Source: Isoptericola dokdonensis DS-3 (GTDB lineage: Bacteria; Actinomycetota; Actinomycetes; Actinomycetales; Cellulomonadaceae). From it: a stretch of 64,000 bases of DNA. The notes beneath the pieces are model-generated. The model worked only from the letters and a program-made list of their open reading frames with translations, was not told where the DNA came from and made no database searches. Position 1 is the stretch's first letter, and every line of letters begins with the position of its first letter. Location: positions 1,860,001 through 1,924,000 of the forward strand of contig NZ_CP014209.1 in the NCBI RefSeq assembly GCF_001636295.1. Reading direction: 5' to 3'. Positions 26,709-35,100 of the stretch are shown here, one piece after another. The position numbers were made by a program, and so were the translations under genes.

Positions 26709-27827
26709 TCAGTAGACGGTGCGCATGAGCTCGCGCACGTCCTGCAGGGTGGCGTCGGCGATCGCGTTCACCCGGGCGGCACCGCGGCCGAGGGCGTCGG
26801 CGACGACGGCGGGGGCGTCGGCGGCGAGGTCCCGGCGGCGTGCGCGCAGGGGACGCAGGCCCTCCACGACGGCGTCGGTGACGACCTCCTTGAGCCGGCC
26901 CGCCCCGGCGGAGCCGACGGACTCCGCGAGATCCTGCGGCGTCGTCCCCGCGAAGTGCGCGCCGAGGCGCAGGAGGTTCGCGACCTCCGGACGCTGCTCC
27001 GGGTCGAACGTGATGTGCCGGTCGCCGTCCGTGCGGGCCCTGCGGAAGTAGGCGGCCGTCGCGTCGTCGGACGCCCGCAGCTCGAGGACGTTGCCGCGCG
27101 ACTTCGACATCTTCTCCCCGTCGTTGCCGAGGATCGTCGGGGTGTCCGTCAGCAGCGCGTCGGGCTCGGCGAAGTACGGCTGCGCGGCCGTGAACCGCTG
27201 GTTGAACCGACGCGCGACGGTACGGGTGGTCTCCAGGTGCGGCAGCTGGTCGGTGCCGACGGGCACGAGGTTCCCGTGCACGGCGAGGATGTCGGCCGCC
27301 TGGTGCACCGGGTACGTGAGCAGCAGCCCCGACATGCCGCGCCCCTGCCTCCGGGCGGCGTCGACCGCCTCCGCCTTCACGGTCGGGTTCCGCTCCAGCT
27401 CCGCGACGGTGACCAGCGCGAGGAACGGCAGCAGGAGCTGGTGCAGGGCAGGGACGGCGGAGTGGGCGAAGATCGTGCTGCGCGCCGGGTCGAGGCCCGC
27501 CGCGAGCTGGTCGAGGACGACGTCGCGGACGGCGGCGGGCAGGTCGCCCGGGTCGTCGCGGTCGGTGATCACCTGGTAGTCCGCGACGACCACGACGACG
27601 TCCACGCCGGCGTCCTGGAGCCGCACACGGTTCTCGACCGTGCCGACCAGGTGACCGAGGTGCAGGGGGCCCGTGGGGCGGTCGCCCGTCAGCACGCGGA
27701 ACCGGCGCGGGTCGTGCGCGATCAGCGCCTCGACCTCCGCCGACCGGGCACGGGCCGTGCGGACGGACGCGGTCTCGCCGGGACTCGGGTCGACGCCGGG
27801 GACGGAGGGTGCGGTGGTGGTGCTCAT
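26709..27827 (-). CDS. trpS: Tryptophanyl-tRNA synthetase
   Basis: TrpS charges tRNA-Trp with tryptophan. The 372-residue class I synthetase shows the HIGH-type motif LHLGH near residue 56, GTDQLPHLE near 215 and the KMSKS loop (GEKMSKSRGN) near 262. It is about 35 residues longer than many homologues because of an N-terminal tail. ATG 27827 has AAGGAG at ideal spacing. A leader peptide with two adjacent Trp codons and an attenuator hairpin lie upstream (27884-27980), so its mRNA is probably controlled by Trp-tRNA supply. Confidence 0.95.
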   Translation of the reverse strand: MSTTTAPSVPGVDPSPGETASVRTARARSAEVEALIAHDPRRFRVLTGDRPTGPLHLGHLVGTVENRVRLQDAGVDVVVVVADYQVITDRDDPGDLPAAVRDVVLDQLAAGLDPARSTIFAHSAVPALHQLLLPFLALVTVAELERNPTVKAEAVDAARRQGRGMSGLLLTYPVHQAADILAVHGNLVPVGTDQLPHLETTRTVARRFNQRFTAAQPYFAEPDALLTDTPTILGNDGEKMSKSRGNVLELRASDDATAAYFRRARTDGDRHITFDPEQRPEVANLLRLGAHFAGTTPQDLAESVGSAGAGRLKEVVTDAVVEGLRPLRARRRDLAADAPAVVADALGRGAARVNAIADATLQDVRELMRTVY

Positions 27828-27883
27828 GAGGGCTCCTTCGGTGGGGAGCGCCCACCGGTGCCCGACGACGTCGGAAACGACGA

Positions 27884-27914
27884 AGTCCCGGGCTGCGGCG
27901 GGCAGCTCGGGACT
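27884..27914 (-). terminator. Attenuator hairpin in the trpS leader
   Basis: On the minus strand, arms AGTCCCG-A-GCTGC and GCAGC-C-CGGGACT pair over 12 bp with one A-C mismatch around CCGCC, followed by TCGTCGTTTCC. It lies between the leader peptide and trpS, 56 bases before the trpS ATG. The GCTGC of its left arm could instead pair with GCAGC at the end of the leader ORF, which offers an antiterminated alternative. Confidence 0.65.
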
Positions 27915-27935
27915 CGTGGCTCGGGGCGCGTCAGG

Positions 27936-27980
27936 TCACGGCTGCTGCTGCAGCCGCCACCAGTCGGTACGCCTCGTCAT
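27936..27980 (-). CDS. Trp leader peptide MTRRTDWWRLQQQP (attenuation control of trpS)
   Basis: A 14-residue reading frame runs from ATG 27980 to TGA 27936 and contains two adjacent tryptophan codons. Trp codons are rare, so a WW pair immediately upstream of trpS is unlikely by chance. The codons after WW form a local hairpin (CGGCTGC-AGCA-GCAGCCG), followed by an attenuator hairpin. A -10-like TACCCT lies seven bases before the ATG, so the leader itself appears leaderless. Ribosome stalling at WW when charged tRNA-Trp is scarce would leave the attenuator unformed and raise trpS expression. The mechanism is inferred from other trp leaders. Confidence 0.75.
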   Translation of the reverse strand: MTRRTDWWRLQQQP

Positions 27981-28061
27981 GCGCACCAGGGTAGACCTCC
28001 GCCCCGCACGCGCACCAGGGTCGACGACGGGCAGCCCGCCACGGGTGGGAGAATCGACGCC

Positions 28062-28595
28062 GTGCCGTCCCAGCCCGAGACCTCGCCCGCCCCGCCGTCG
28101 GACCCGTTCGTCCACGTCGTCTACTTCGAGCCGCGCATCCCGGGGAACACCGGGTCGGCGATCCGGCTGGCCGCCGTGACGGGCGCCCGGCTGCACCTGG
28201 TGGAGCCGCTGGGGTTCGACCTGTCGGAGGCGAAGCTGAAGCGCGCCGGGCTGGACTACCACGACCTCGCCGTCATGGACGTGCACGCCGACCTCACGAC
28301 CGCCCTCGACGCCGTCGGCGCCGGCACCCCCGAGCGGCCGGGGGCGCGGGTGTTCGCGTTCACCGCCCACGCCGACACGACGTACACCGAGGTCGACTAC
28401 CGGCCCGGCGACGTGCTGCTGTTCGGTCCCGAGCCGACCGGTCTGCCCGAGGACGTGCTGGACCACCCGCGCGTGACCGACCGCGTGAAGGTCCCCATGC
28501 TGCCGGGGCGCCGGTCGCTCAACCTCACCAACGCGGCGTCGATCGTCGTCTACGAGGCCTGGCGTCAGGCGGGGTTCCCGGGCGCCACGTCCTGA
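28062..28595 (+). CDS. trmL: tRNA (cytidine(34)-2'-O)-methyltransferase, TrmL/SpoU family
   Basis: A 177-residue SPOUT methyltransferase that 2'-O-methylates the wobble nucleotide of certain leucine tRNAs. The family hallmarks are present: PRIPGNTGSAIRLAA near residue 26, LLFGPEPTGLP near 127 and the trefoil-knot end MLPGRRSLNLTNAASIVVYEA near 150. GTG 28062 starts a transcript divergent from the trpS leader. The 3' end overlaps the next, opposite gene by 31 bp. Confidence 0.9.
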   Translation: MPSQPETSPAPPSDPFVHVVYFEPRIPGNTGSAIRLAAVTGARLHLVEPLGFDLSEAKLKRAGLDYHDLAVMDVHADLTTALDAVGAGTPERPGARVFAFTAHADTTYTEVDYRPGDVLLFGPEPTGLPEDVLDHPRVTDRVKVPMLPGRRSLNLTNAASIVVYEAWRQAGFPGATS

Positions 28596-29812
28596 CCGAC
28601 GTCGGGCGCCTCCCGGCGCCGGACGACCCGGTGCCCGACGACGCTCCCGACGATGCCCGTCGCCGCGACCGGGACGAGCAACCAGTCGACGACGGTCGCG
28701 CCCGGGTGGTCGACCAGCGCGCCGTCGGTGGCGACCAGGGCCAGCGCGAACACCAGCACCGCCGTCGACAGCACCCCCGTCACCACGAGGGCCCAGAGCT
28801 GTGTCCGCCGCAACCCCGCGGCGGCCTCCGCCCGGGACTCCTCCCACACGACGCGCCACCAGCCGGCGTGCTGCACCCGGTCCGCGTCGGGGGCGGACGT
28901 CGTCCCGTCGAGCACGTCGAGGGCCTCGGGCGGGAGGCCGAGCAGCGTGACGAGTCGCGCGAGCGGGTCGGTCGCGCGGGTGCGGGCCCGCAGCAGGGCA
29001 CGCAGGGCAGGGACGTCGATGTCACCGCCGACGTGGTGCGCGAGCACGCCGGCGATCTCGTCCCGGGTCTGCCAGCCCTCGTCGGCGGGGCGGCGCCAGC
29101 CGTCGTCCCAACCGACCTGCGCGACGGAACGGTCGCGCAGGACGAGGTCGAACCCGGCGGCCTTGCCGTCGCCCCGCCACAGCTGCAGGACCAGCGAACG
29201 GCGACGTCCTGCCGCGGCGGCGCTGAGGGTGACGAGCTGCTGCGAGGCGGGGTGGTCGGCGTGGAGCGCTGTCCACCGCCCGCCGAGGTCCGTCACCCCG
29301 ACCCCGCCGGCGCCGGCCGCGATCCGGCCCGCGATCCGGGCGTCCGCGTGGCGGCCCCGGTGGAGGGTGACGGCACGTCGCCGCACCGGGTCGAGCACCG
29401 GCAGGGCGAAGTGCTCCTCGAGCAGCGTCGTCAGGCCCTCGGCGGACCGCACGTCGGCGAACGCGTCGTGGACGGGCGCGACCGGGTCGCCGAGGACCTG
29501 GCGCAGCGCGTCGACGACGGTCCGCGACGTCGGCGGCACGGCAGCGGGCCCGGCAACCTCCAGCGGCCACACCCGGTCCTCCTCCCGCCCGTCGCAGCGC
29601 AGGTGGAGGACGACGTGACCCTGCTCCGGCTCGTCCCAGACGGCGACCAGATCGACGCCGCCGAGCGCACGGACCGGCTCGTCACCGCTGCACCAGACCG
29701 CCGTCAGACCGGTGGCCGACGTCGGGCCGACGTCGGCGTCGGCGCCGGCGCCGGCGAGGGCGGCGACGACGACCTCCTGGGACGCGCGGGCGACGATGAG
29801 CACGACGGTCAC
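28565..29812 (-). CDS. Membrane protein of unknown function
   Basis: The 415-residue product has a large soluble N-terminal part of about 325 residues, rich in Ala, Arg, Asp and Trp. It contains segments such as CDGREEDRVWPLEVAG and LVLQLWRGDGKAAGFDLVLRD. Two transmembrane helices near the C-terminus (about residues 338-360 and 372-395) precede a short basic tail. There is no signal peptide, so the large part probably faces the cytosol. No family was recognised. It begins with GTG 29812, and its 3' end overlaps trmL by 31 bp in convergent orientation. Confidence 0.65.
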   Translation of the reverse strand: MTVVLIVARASQEVVVAALAGAGADADVGPTSATGLTAVWCSGDEPVRALGGVDLVAVWDEPEQGHVVLHLRCDGREEDRVWPLEVAGPAAVPPTSRTVVDALRQVLGDPVAPVHDAFADVRSAEGLTTLLEEHFALPVLDPVRRRAVTLHRGRHADARIAGRIAAGAGGVGVTDLGGRWTALHADHPASQQLVTLSAAAAGRRRSLVLQLWRGDGKAAGFDLVLRDRSVAQVGWDDGWRRPADEGWQTRDEIAGVLAHHVGGDIDVPALRALLRARTRATDPLARLVTLLGLPPEALDVLDGTTSAPDADRVQHAGWWRVVWEESRAEAAAGLRRTQLWALVVTGVLSTAVLVFALALVATDGALVDHPGATVVDWLLVPVAATGIVGSVVGHRVVRRREAPDVGQDVAPGNPA

Positions 29813-29932
29813 AGTAGGGGGTGGACGGGGGCGGGCACCACGACGAGATCGGGGGAAGTTGTTCAGAGGTGGGGCAGCCGGGCACAGACCGGGACGAACC
29901 GCGTGCAGGACCCCTCGACCGGTGACGCCAGA

Positions 29933-31285
29933 TCACCCGTCCTCGGCGCCACGCCCCCGGCGAGGCCGTCCCGCGGCGCGGTCGACGACGTGGACCAACC
30001 GTTCCGCTCCCCGGACCAGGCGGCGTCCGCGCAGGTCCTCGAGCCGGCGGACCTGCGCCTCCGCCTTCTGGGCGCGCCGGCGCAGCTTCCGGATCTTCTG
30101 GCGGTCGCGAGCCGCGGCATCCTCTGCCGCGACCGTGGCCGCCGCCGCCCGGGCGATCTCCTCGCGCAGCCCCGGGACCGCCGCCGCGGCGGCGGCCGCC
30201 TTGCGGCTGCGGGCCTGCAGGATGGCCCACTCCCGGCCGAGCGCGGTCACCGAGCGGTGCGCCGCCCGCGCGGTGCCGTCGATCGCCCGCGCGGGGCGGG
30301 GACGGGCCAGGCATAGCTCCCACAGCTCGTCCAGGGCCGGGCCGAGGAGCAGCCCCTCGACCTGCTCGGCCCGCAGCACCCCGGCGTCGGCCGTCGCGCG
30401 CTCGAACCCGTCGACCAGCTCGCGGGCGATGTCCTCCGGCGCCTTGCGTCCGAAGCCCCGGCCGGAGAAGTTGTGGTGCCGGGCCGTGGCGACGTTGTCC
30501 GGGTCGAGCCATCCCGGCCCGCCGAACCTGTCGTAGCAGTACACGGGGAGCCCGGCGACGAGCGCGTACTGGACGGACTTGCCGATGCTGAGGACGGCGT
30601 CGTGGCCGCTCAGGAGCTCCGGGTCGACACGCCTCGGAACCGCTCCGCGATCGCGCTGGGCACCGATCCTGGCGACCTCGACGTGGGGCGGCAGGGCCGC
30701 CAACGCCTTCACCAGCTCGTCCGGCAGGTGGTTGGACACGACCAGCAGGCGCAGCGGGCCGTCGCCGCGCTCCCGCGGCACGACGCCGGCCATGGCGTCC
30801 GGTGCCGGGTTGGCGAAGACCCGGAGCCGGTCGGCGTCGAACCCGTCCAGGACGCCGCTGTCGCGCTGCGCCTCGAAGCACTCGGGCGAGTTGAAGACCG
30901 ACACGGTGGCCAGCGAGCGTTCGACGTCGGGGACGAGCACCTGCTCGAGCGGCTGGTAGGGCGACATGTGGTTGAACACCGTCGGGACGTCGAGCTCCCC
31001 GGAGAGCAGGGCGTCGGGGACGATCTGGTGGTGGATCCAGGCCAGGTCTGGCGGGTCGGTCCGCAGGTGGTCGTCGAGGCCAGGGTCCCGCGACGACCAG
31101 AGCTCGACGTCACCGGCCGCACGGAGCATCTCGACGATCGGTCCACCGTGCTGGTGGACGACCACGGTCACCCGGGCGCCACGCCCGGCGAAGTGCTCCG
31201 CGAGTTCGAGGGTCACCATCTCCGAGCCGCTGAACTGACACATCTGCCACTGGGTGATCAGGACGTGGCGAGGGCCGGTCGCCAT
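29933..31285 (-). CDS. Glycosyltransferase family 1/4-like protein with C-terminal coiled coil
   Basis: The 450-residue protein opens with an N-terminal GT-B-like segment (HVLITQWQMCQFSGSEMVTLELAEHF near residues 7-32) and has LRLLVVSNH near residue 186, where the second Rossmann domain would begin. The usual donor-site E-x7-E is not obvious, so activity is uncertain. Residues about 365-425 are Ala/Glu/Arg heptad-like (coiled coil), ending in a basic tail. ATG 31285 has GAGGA six bases upstream. No other polysaccharide genes are adjacent. Confidence 0.65.
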   Translation of the reverse strand: MATGPRHVLITQWQMCQFSGSEMVTLELAEHFAGRGARVTVVVHQHGGPIVEMLRAAGDVELWSSRDPGLDDHLRTDPPDLAWIHHQIVPDALLSGELDVPTVFNHMSPYQPLEQVLVPDVERSLATVSVFNSPECFEAQRDSGVLDGFDADRLRVFANPAPDAMAGVVPRERGDGPLRLLVVSNHLPDELVKALAALPPHVEVARIGAQRDRGAVPRRVDPELLSGHDAVLSIGKSVQYALVAGLPVYCYDRFGGPGWLDPDNVATARHHNFSGRGFGRKAPEDIARELVDGFERATADAGVLRAEQVEGLLLGPALDELWELCLARPRPARAIDGTARAAHRSVTALGREWAILQARSRKAAAAAAAVPGLREEIARAAAATVAAEDAAARDRQKIRKLRRRAQKAEAQVRRLEDLRGRRLVRGAERLVHVVDRAAGRPRRGRGAEDG

Positions 31286-31396
31286 CAGCCGTCCTCGTGC
31301 CGGGCGTGTCGCGTCGTCGGAGTCACGCGCCGATCCTGCCACGCCGCCCGCGTGCCGCGAGCCGGTCCGACGGGTCGCAGCCGCCAGGATGGGTCC

Positions 31397-32071
31397 ATGC
31401 GCTCCAGCCTCTTCCACCACACCGAGCCCGAGGGCGAGCCCGGCTCGTTCATGCTCGCCACCAAGCACATGCTCAAGGTCGACCTGACCGGCTCCGGCGG
31501 GTTCTTCTACGCCAAGCAGGGGTCGATGGTCGCCTACCAGGGTGCCGTCGACTTCGCCTACGAGGGCTCCGGCGGCATGTCGAAGTTCCTCAAGAAGGCG
31601 TTCACCGGTGAGGGCATGTCCCTCATGAAGGTGTCCGGCGACGGCGACGTGTTCCTCGCCCAGGACGCCGACGAGGTGTTCGTCCTCTACCTGGAGAACG
31701 AGTCCGTCACCGTCAGCGGCAGCAACATCCTCGCGTTCGAGAGCACCCTGGCCTGGGACATCCAGCGCGTCGAGGGCGCGTCGATGCTCACCGGCGGGCT
31801 GTTCAACACGACGTTCTCCGGGACCGGCGCCCTCGCCGTCACCGCCTACGGCGCCCCGATCGTGCTCAACGTCGACGAGCCGACGTTCGTCGACATGCAG
31901 TCCGCGGTGCTGTGGTCGACGTCCCTGCAGAGCAGCGTCCGCAAGACCGCCAAGATGGGCGCGATGATCGGCCGCGGCTCCGGCGAGGCCTACCAGCTCG
32001 GCCTGCACGGCCAGGGGTTCGTCGTCGTCCAGGCCTCCGAGGGCCACCCGCTGCCGAACCAGAACGGCTGA
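31397..32071 (+). CDS. AIM24-family protein
   Basis: A 224-residue beta-rich protein of the AIM24/TerD-like fold family, first named from a mitochondrial protein, with bacterial members of unknown role. Glycine-rich repeats such as VDLTGSGGFFYAKQGSMVAY, ALAVTAYGAPIVLNV and QLGLHGQGFVVVQASEG match the double beta-helix pattern. There is no signal peptide or transmembrane helix. ATG 31397 is six bases from CAGGAT, a possible -10 for a leaderless mRNA. It stands alone between two opposite-strand genes and ends at a strong hairpin. Confidence 0.85.
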   Translation: MRSSLFHHTEPEGEPGSFMLATKHMLKVDLTGSGGFFYAKQGSMVAYQGAVDFAYEGSGGMSKFLKKAFTGEGMSLMKVSGDGDVFLAQDADEVFVLYLENESVTVSGSNILAFESTLAWDIQRVEGASMLTGGLFNTTFSGTGALAVTAYGAPIVLNVDEPTFVDMQSAVLWSTSLQSSVRKTAKMGAMIGRGSGEAYQLGLHGQGFVVVQASEGHPLPNQNG

Positions 32072-32087
32072 CGCGCCCCGTCCGTCA

Positions 32088-32125
32088 CGCAGGCCGGCAC
32101 CCCGCCTCGGGGTCGTCGGCCTGCG
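32088..32125. terminator. Two-tier hairpin terminator between AIM24 gene and tdk
   Basis: An outer 9-bp stem (CGCAGGCCG 32088-32096 with CGGCCTGCG 32117-32125) encloses an inner 6-bp stem (ACCCCG/CGGGGT with CCT loop). It lies 17 bases after the AIM24 stop in a convergent gap and overlaps the first 20-bp repeat unit at 32121. Confidence 0.65.
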
Positions 32126-32180
32126 CTGACTCGCGCCCGCCTGCGCTGACTCACGGGGATCTGCGCTGATTCGCGCCCGC
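32121..32180. repeat. 20-bp-period array, third locus (three units)
   Basis: Three units at 32121, 32141 and 32161 begin CTGCGCTGAYT. Units 1 and 3 differ by one base across 20. The core (GCGCTGACTCGCGC) and the period are identical to those at 13958-14141 and 21581-21640. It lies between the AIM24 terminator and the tdk stop codon. Confidence 0.85.
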
Positions 32181-32195
32181 CCGAGCCGAGGCGGG

Positions 32196-32810
32196 TCAGT
32201 GGTCGAGGGGGCGGGCGGTGACGCGGGGGACGCCGGGCGAGCCGGTGACGATGGCGGTCTCGGGGAGCACGAAGCAGCGACGGCAGAGCGCCTCGTAGGT
32301 GAAGGTGCCGTCGTCGGGCAGCGGCTCGGACGCGCCGAGCGGTTCGAGGAACGGCAGCCCACCGGCGAGGACCTGCGTGAACGCGGCGTGCAGGTCCTGG
32401 CAGCGGTCGCAGACGGCGCGGCGGTAGCGCACCTCGCTGGGCCCGAGCTCCAGCAGGGCGCGGACGGTGGCGAACAGCTCGCCGCGGTGGTCGAGGTCGA
32501 TGCCGCAGGCGAGCACGCGGGTGCCGCGCAGCACGAGCTCCTCGACGACGCGCACGTCGGCGGGGGTGAACATGTGCACCTCGTCGATGGCGACGACGTC
32601 CTCGTCGGTGTGCAGCAGCGGTTCGAGGGTGTCGAGCTTGATGGTGGGCACGGACGCGCCGGTGCGCGAGACGATGCGGGCGTCGCGCACGTGCCGGGCG
32701 GACTGCACGACGGCGCAGGTGAGCCGCGAGTACGCCAGGGGCGCGACCTGCGCGATGAGGTCGAGCGACTTGCCCGACTTCATCGGGCCGAGCACCAGCG
32801 ACAGCTCCAC
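32196..32810 (-). CDS. tdk: Thymidine kinase
   Basis: A type II thymidine kinase that phosphorylates thymidine with ATP in nucleotide salvage. The 204-residue protein has the P-loop GPMKSGKS at residues 8-15, Walker B VAIDEVHMF near 72-80, and zinc cysteines in CDRC near 134 and CRRC near 176. The lasso-type substrate loop lies near YRRAVC and TGASVP. GTG 32810 has GGGGAGG upstream. Confidence 0.9.
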   Translation of the reverse strand: MELSLVLGPMKSGKSLDLIAQVAPLAYSRLTCAVVQSARHVRDARIVSRTGASVPTIKLDTLEPLLHTDEDVVAIDEVHMFTPADVRVVEELVLRGTRVLACGIDLDHRGELFATVRALLELGPSEVRYRRAVCDRCQDLHAAFTQVLAGGLPFLEPLGASEPLPDDGTFTYEALCRRCFVLPETAIVTGSPGVPRVTARPLDH

Positions 32811-32829
32811 CGGGCACCTCCCCGCTCGC

Positions 32830-32848
32830 GGCGGGCCCGGCGCCCGCC
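32830..32848 (-). terminator. Hairpin after the leucine-catabolic operon
   Basis: GGCGGGC and GCCCGCC pair perfectly over 7 bp with a 5-base loop, 10 bases beyond the stop of the CoA-transferase B gene. No U-run follows. It may mark the operon end or simply lie in the tdk leader. Confidence 0.35.
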
Positions 32849-32858
32849 AGGGAGCACC

Positions 32859-33530
32859 CTAACCCCGGGGCACCGGCACGCCCGCCGGGTCGGCGTCGAG
32901 CCCGTCGACCACGTCGGCGGCGGTGACGTCACGCACCTCCTGGGCGGTCACGCCGGGCGCGAGCCGGCGCAGCACGAGCCCGTCGGGCGTGACGTCCAGG
33001 ACGGCGCGGTCGGTGACGACCCGGTCCACGACCCCCTGGCCGGTCAGCGGCAGGGAGCACTCGGCGCGCAGCTTGGGCGTGCCGTCGCGGGCGACGTGGT
33101 CCATGAGCACGACGATGCGGCGCGCCCCGACGACGAGGTCCATCGCGCCGCCCATGCCCTTGACGAGCTTGCCGGGCACGGTCCAGCTCGCGAGGTCGCC
33201 GCCGGCGGAGACCTGCAGCGCCCCGAGGATCGCGAGGTCCACGTGCCCGCCGCGGATCATCGCGAACGACGCGGCGGCGTCGAAGTAGCTGGCGCCGGGC
33301 AGGGCGGTGACGGTCTGCTTGCCCGCGTTGATCAGGTCGGCGTCCTCGGTGCCCTCGATCGGGAACGGCCCGATGCCGAGCAGCCCGTTCTCGCTCTGCA
33401 GGGTGATCGACACCCCGGGCGGCACGTGGTTCGCCACGAGGGTGGGGATGCCGATACCGAGGTTGACGTAGTCGCCGTCGTGCAGCTCGGCGGCGGCGAG
33501 CGCCGCCATCTCGTCGCGGGTCCAGGTCAT
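32859..33530 (-). CDS. scoB: 3-oxoacid CoA-transferase, subunit B
   Basis: With subunit A this enzyme moves CoA between succinyl-CoA and a 3-oxoacid such as acetoacetate. The 223-residue protein has the catalytic glutamate motif SENG ([11 protein letters not shown]) near residue 47 and [12 protein letters not shown] near 128. ATG 33530 overlaps the subunit A stop by 4 bp. It is the last gene of the operon, where it would activate the acetoacetate released from leucine degradation. Confidence 0.92.
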   Translation of the reverse strand: MTWTRDEMAALAAAELHDGDYVNLGIGIPTLVANHVPPGVSITLQSENGLLGIGPFPIEGTEDADLINAGKQTVTALPGASYFDAAASFAMIRGGHVDLAILGALQVSAGGDLASWTVPGKLVKGMGGAMDLVVGARRIVVLMDHVARDGTPKLRAECSLPLTGQGVVDRVVTDRAVLDVTPDGLVLRRLAPGVTAQEVRDVTAADVVDGLDADPAGVPVPRG

Positions 33531-34264
33531 GACGCTCCTCCGGTGACGGCGGGGTCCGGCGGGCCGGCGACGACCGGCCGCACGGTGCGCTGCTCGATCG
33601 GCTTGTCGCGGGCGCGCGCGACGACGAGCCGGTGGGTGTAGATGCCGGGCGTGACGACGGCGTCGGGGTCGAGGGGCGCGTCGCTCAGGTGCTCGGTCTC
33701 GACGACGCACACCCGCCCGGCCGCGGCGACCAGGGGGTTGAAGTTGCGGGCCGTGTACCGGTAGACGAGGTTGCCGTAGCGGTCGGCACGGTGGGCGTGC
33801 ACCAGCCCGAGGTCGGCGATGATGGCCCGCTCCTGCACGCAGGGGCGGCCGTCGAACTCGGCGACAGGCTTGCCCTCGGCCACGGGCGTGCCGACGCCGG
33901 TCGGGGTCCAGAACGCGGGGATGCCCGCCCCGCCGGCACGGAGACGTTCGGCGAGCGTGCCCTGCGGCACGAACTCGACCTCCAGGTCGCCGTCGAGGTA
34001 GCGCTGCGCGAACAGCCGGTTCTCCCCCACGTACGACGCGAGGACCCGGCTCACCTGGTCGTTCTCCAGCAGCAGCCCGAGCCCCTGCCCGTCCACGCCC
34101 AGGTTGTTCGACACGATCGTCAGGTCCCGCACCCCGGCGTCGCGCACCGCCTCGACGAGGTCGAACGGGTTGCCGCACAGGCCGAACCCGCCGACGGCGA
34201 TCGTCATCGAGTCGTGCAGCAGCCCGTCCAGGGCCTCGTGGGCGTCCGTCGCGATCACGGTCAC
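33527..34264 (-). CDS. scoA: 3-oxoacid CoA-transferase, subunit A
   Basis: A 245-residue partner of subunit B. The oxyanion and CoA-binding glycine motif [10 protein letters not shown] lies near residue 24, and [15 protein letters not shown] and YTARNFNP are typical of the A chain. GTG 34264 overlaps the CitE-like stop by GTGA and has GGAGGAG upstream, so its start is well supported. Confidence 0.92.
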   Translation of the reverse strand: MTVIATDAHEALDGLLHDSMTIAVGGFGLCGNPFDLVEAVRDAGVRDLTIVSNNLGVDGQGLGLLLENDQVSRVLASYVGENRLFAQRYLDGDLEVEFVPQGTLAERLRAGGAGIPAFWTPTGVGTPVAEGKPVAEFDGRPCVQERAIIADLGLVHAHRADRYGNLVYRYTARNFNPLVAAAGRVCVVETEHLSDAPLDPDAVVTPGIYTHRLVVARARDKPIEQRTVRPVVAGPPDPAVTGGAS

Positions 34265-35100
34265 GACTCCTCCTTCCCGGCCCGGGCCAGCACGGCACGG
34301 GCGTGCGCCAGCAGCGGCGCGTCGATCATGCGGCCGTCGTGCCGCAGCACCCCGGCCGAGGTCCGGGCGGCCGCCTCCAGCAGGGCGCGGGCCTGCTCCA
34401 CCTCGACGTCGGACGGCGCGAACGCGGCCCGCACGACGGGCACCTGGTCGGGGTGGACGCACAGCGTGCCCGCGAACCCGCACGCGGCGGCGTCCTGCGC
34501 CTCGGCCCGCAGTCCGTCGGCGTCCCCCAGGTCGAGGTGCACGGCGTCGAGCACCGGCTTGCCCGCGGCCCGCCCGGCGAGCAGCACCGTCGACCGCGCG
34601 TGCCGCGCCACGTCCCGGTACGCGCCGTCGGCGCCGCGGCTCGACGACCCGCCGAGCGAGGCGAACAGGTCCTCGGCGCCCCAGGCGAGCGCGACGACGT
34701 CGGAGCGCGCCGCGAGCGCCGGGGCCGCGAGCACCCCGGCGGCCGTCTCGCAGAGCGCCACGACGGCGTACGGGACGCCGTCGTGGCGCAGGAGAGGACC
34801 CACGAACCGGCCGTCCGCCTTCGGCAGCATCACCGTGGTGTACGCCGTGTCGGCCAGCGCGTCGAGGTCCACACCGTGGTGCGGGGAGCCGGGGGCGTTC
34901 ACCCGCACCACGGTGCGTCCGGGGTCGAGCGGGTTCGCCCGCAGCGACCGTCGTGCGACGTCCTTGTCGTCCGCGCCGACGCCGTCCTCCAGGTCGAGGA
35001 CGACGACGTCGGCGCTCGCGGCCGCCCGCTCGTAGCGGTCCGGGCGGTCGGCGGGGCAGAACAGGACGGCGGGCCCGCCGGCGAACGACGGGACGCTCAT
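34261..35100 (-). CDS. CitE-like lyase, probable (R)-HMG-CoA lyase of leucine catabolism
   Basis: A 279-residue HpcH/HpaI-type aldolase of the stand-alone CitE family. Metal and substrate residues appear in [15 protein letters not shown] near residue 33, ALCETAAGV near 115 and CVHPDQVP near 237. There are no citrate-lyase alpha or gamma genes nearby. The context equals the Mycobacterium Rv2498c locus, whose CitE protein cleaves (R)-3-hydroxy-3-methylglutaryl-CoA to acetyl-CoA and acetoacetate. That activity is inferred here from synteny and family. It overlaps its neighbours at both ends by 4 bp. Confidence 0.85.
   Translation of the reverse strand: MSVPSFAGGPAVLFCPADRPDRYERAAASADVVVLDLEDGVGADDKDVARRSLRANPLDPGRTVVRVNAPGSPHHGVDLDALADTAYTTVMLPKADGRFVGPLLRHDGVPYAVVALCETAAGVLAAPALAARSDVVALAWGAEDLFASLGGSSSRGADGAYRDVARHARSTVLLAGRAAGKPVLDAVHLDLGDADGLRAEAQDAAACGFAGTLCVHPDQVPVVRAAFAPSDVEVEQARALLEAAARTSAGVLRHDGRMIDAPLLAHARAVLARAGKEES

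Noticed and set aside
27828-28061. T-box riboswitch upstream of trpS
   Set aside because: No T-box consensus (AGGGUGGNACCGCG) or specifier loop was seen. The WW leader peptide explains the control better.
29813-29932. Gene or terminator in the gap after the glycosyltransferase
   Set aside because: No reading frame or strong hairpin was found in these 120 bp.
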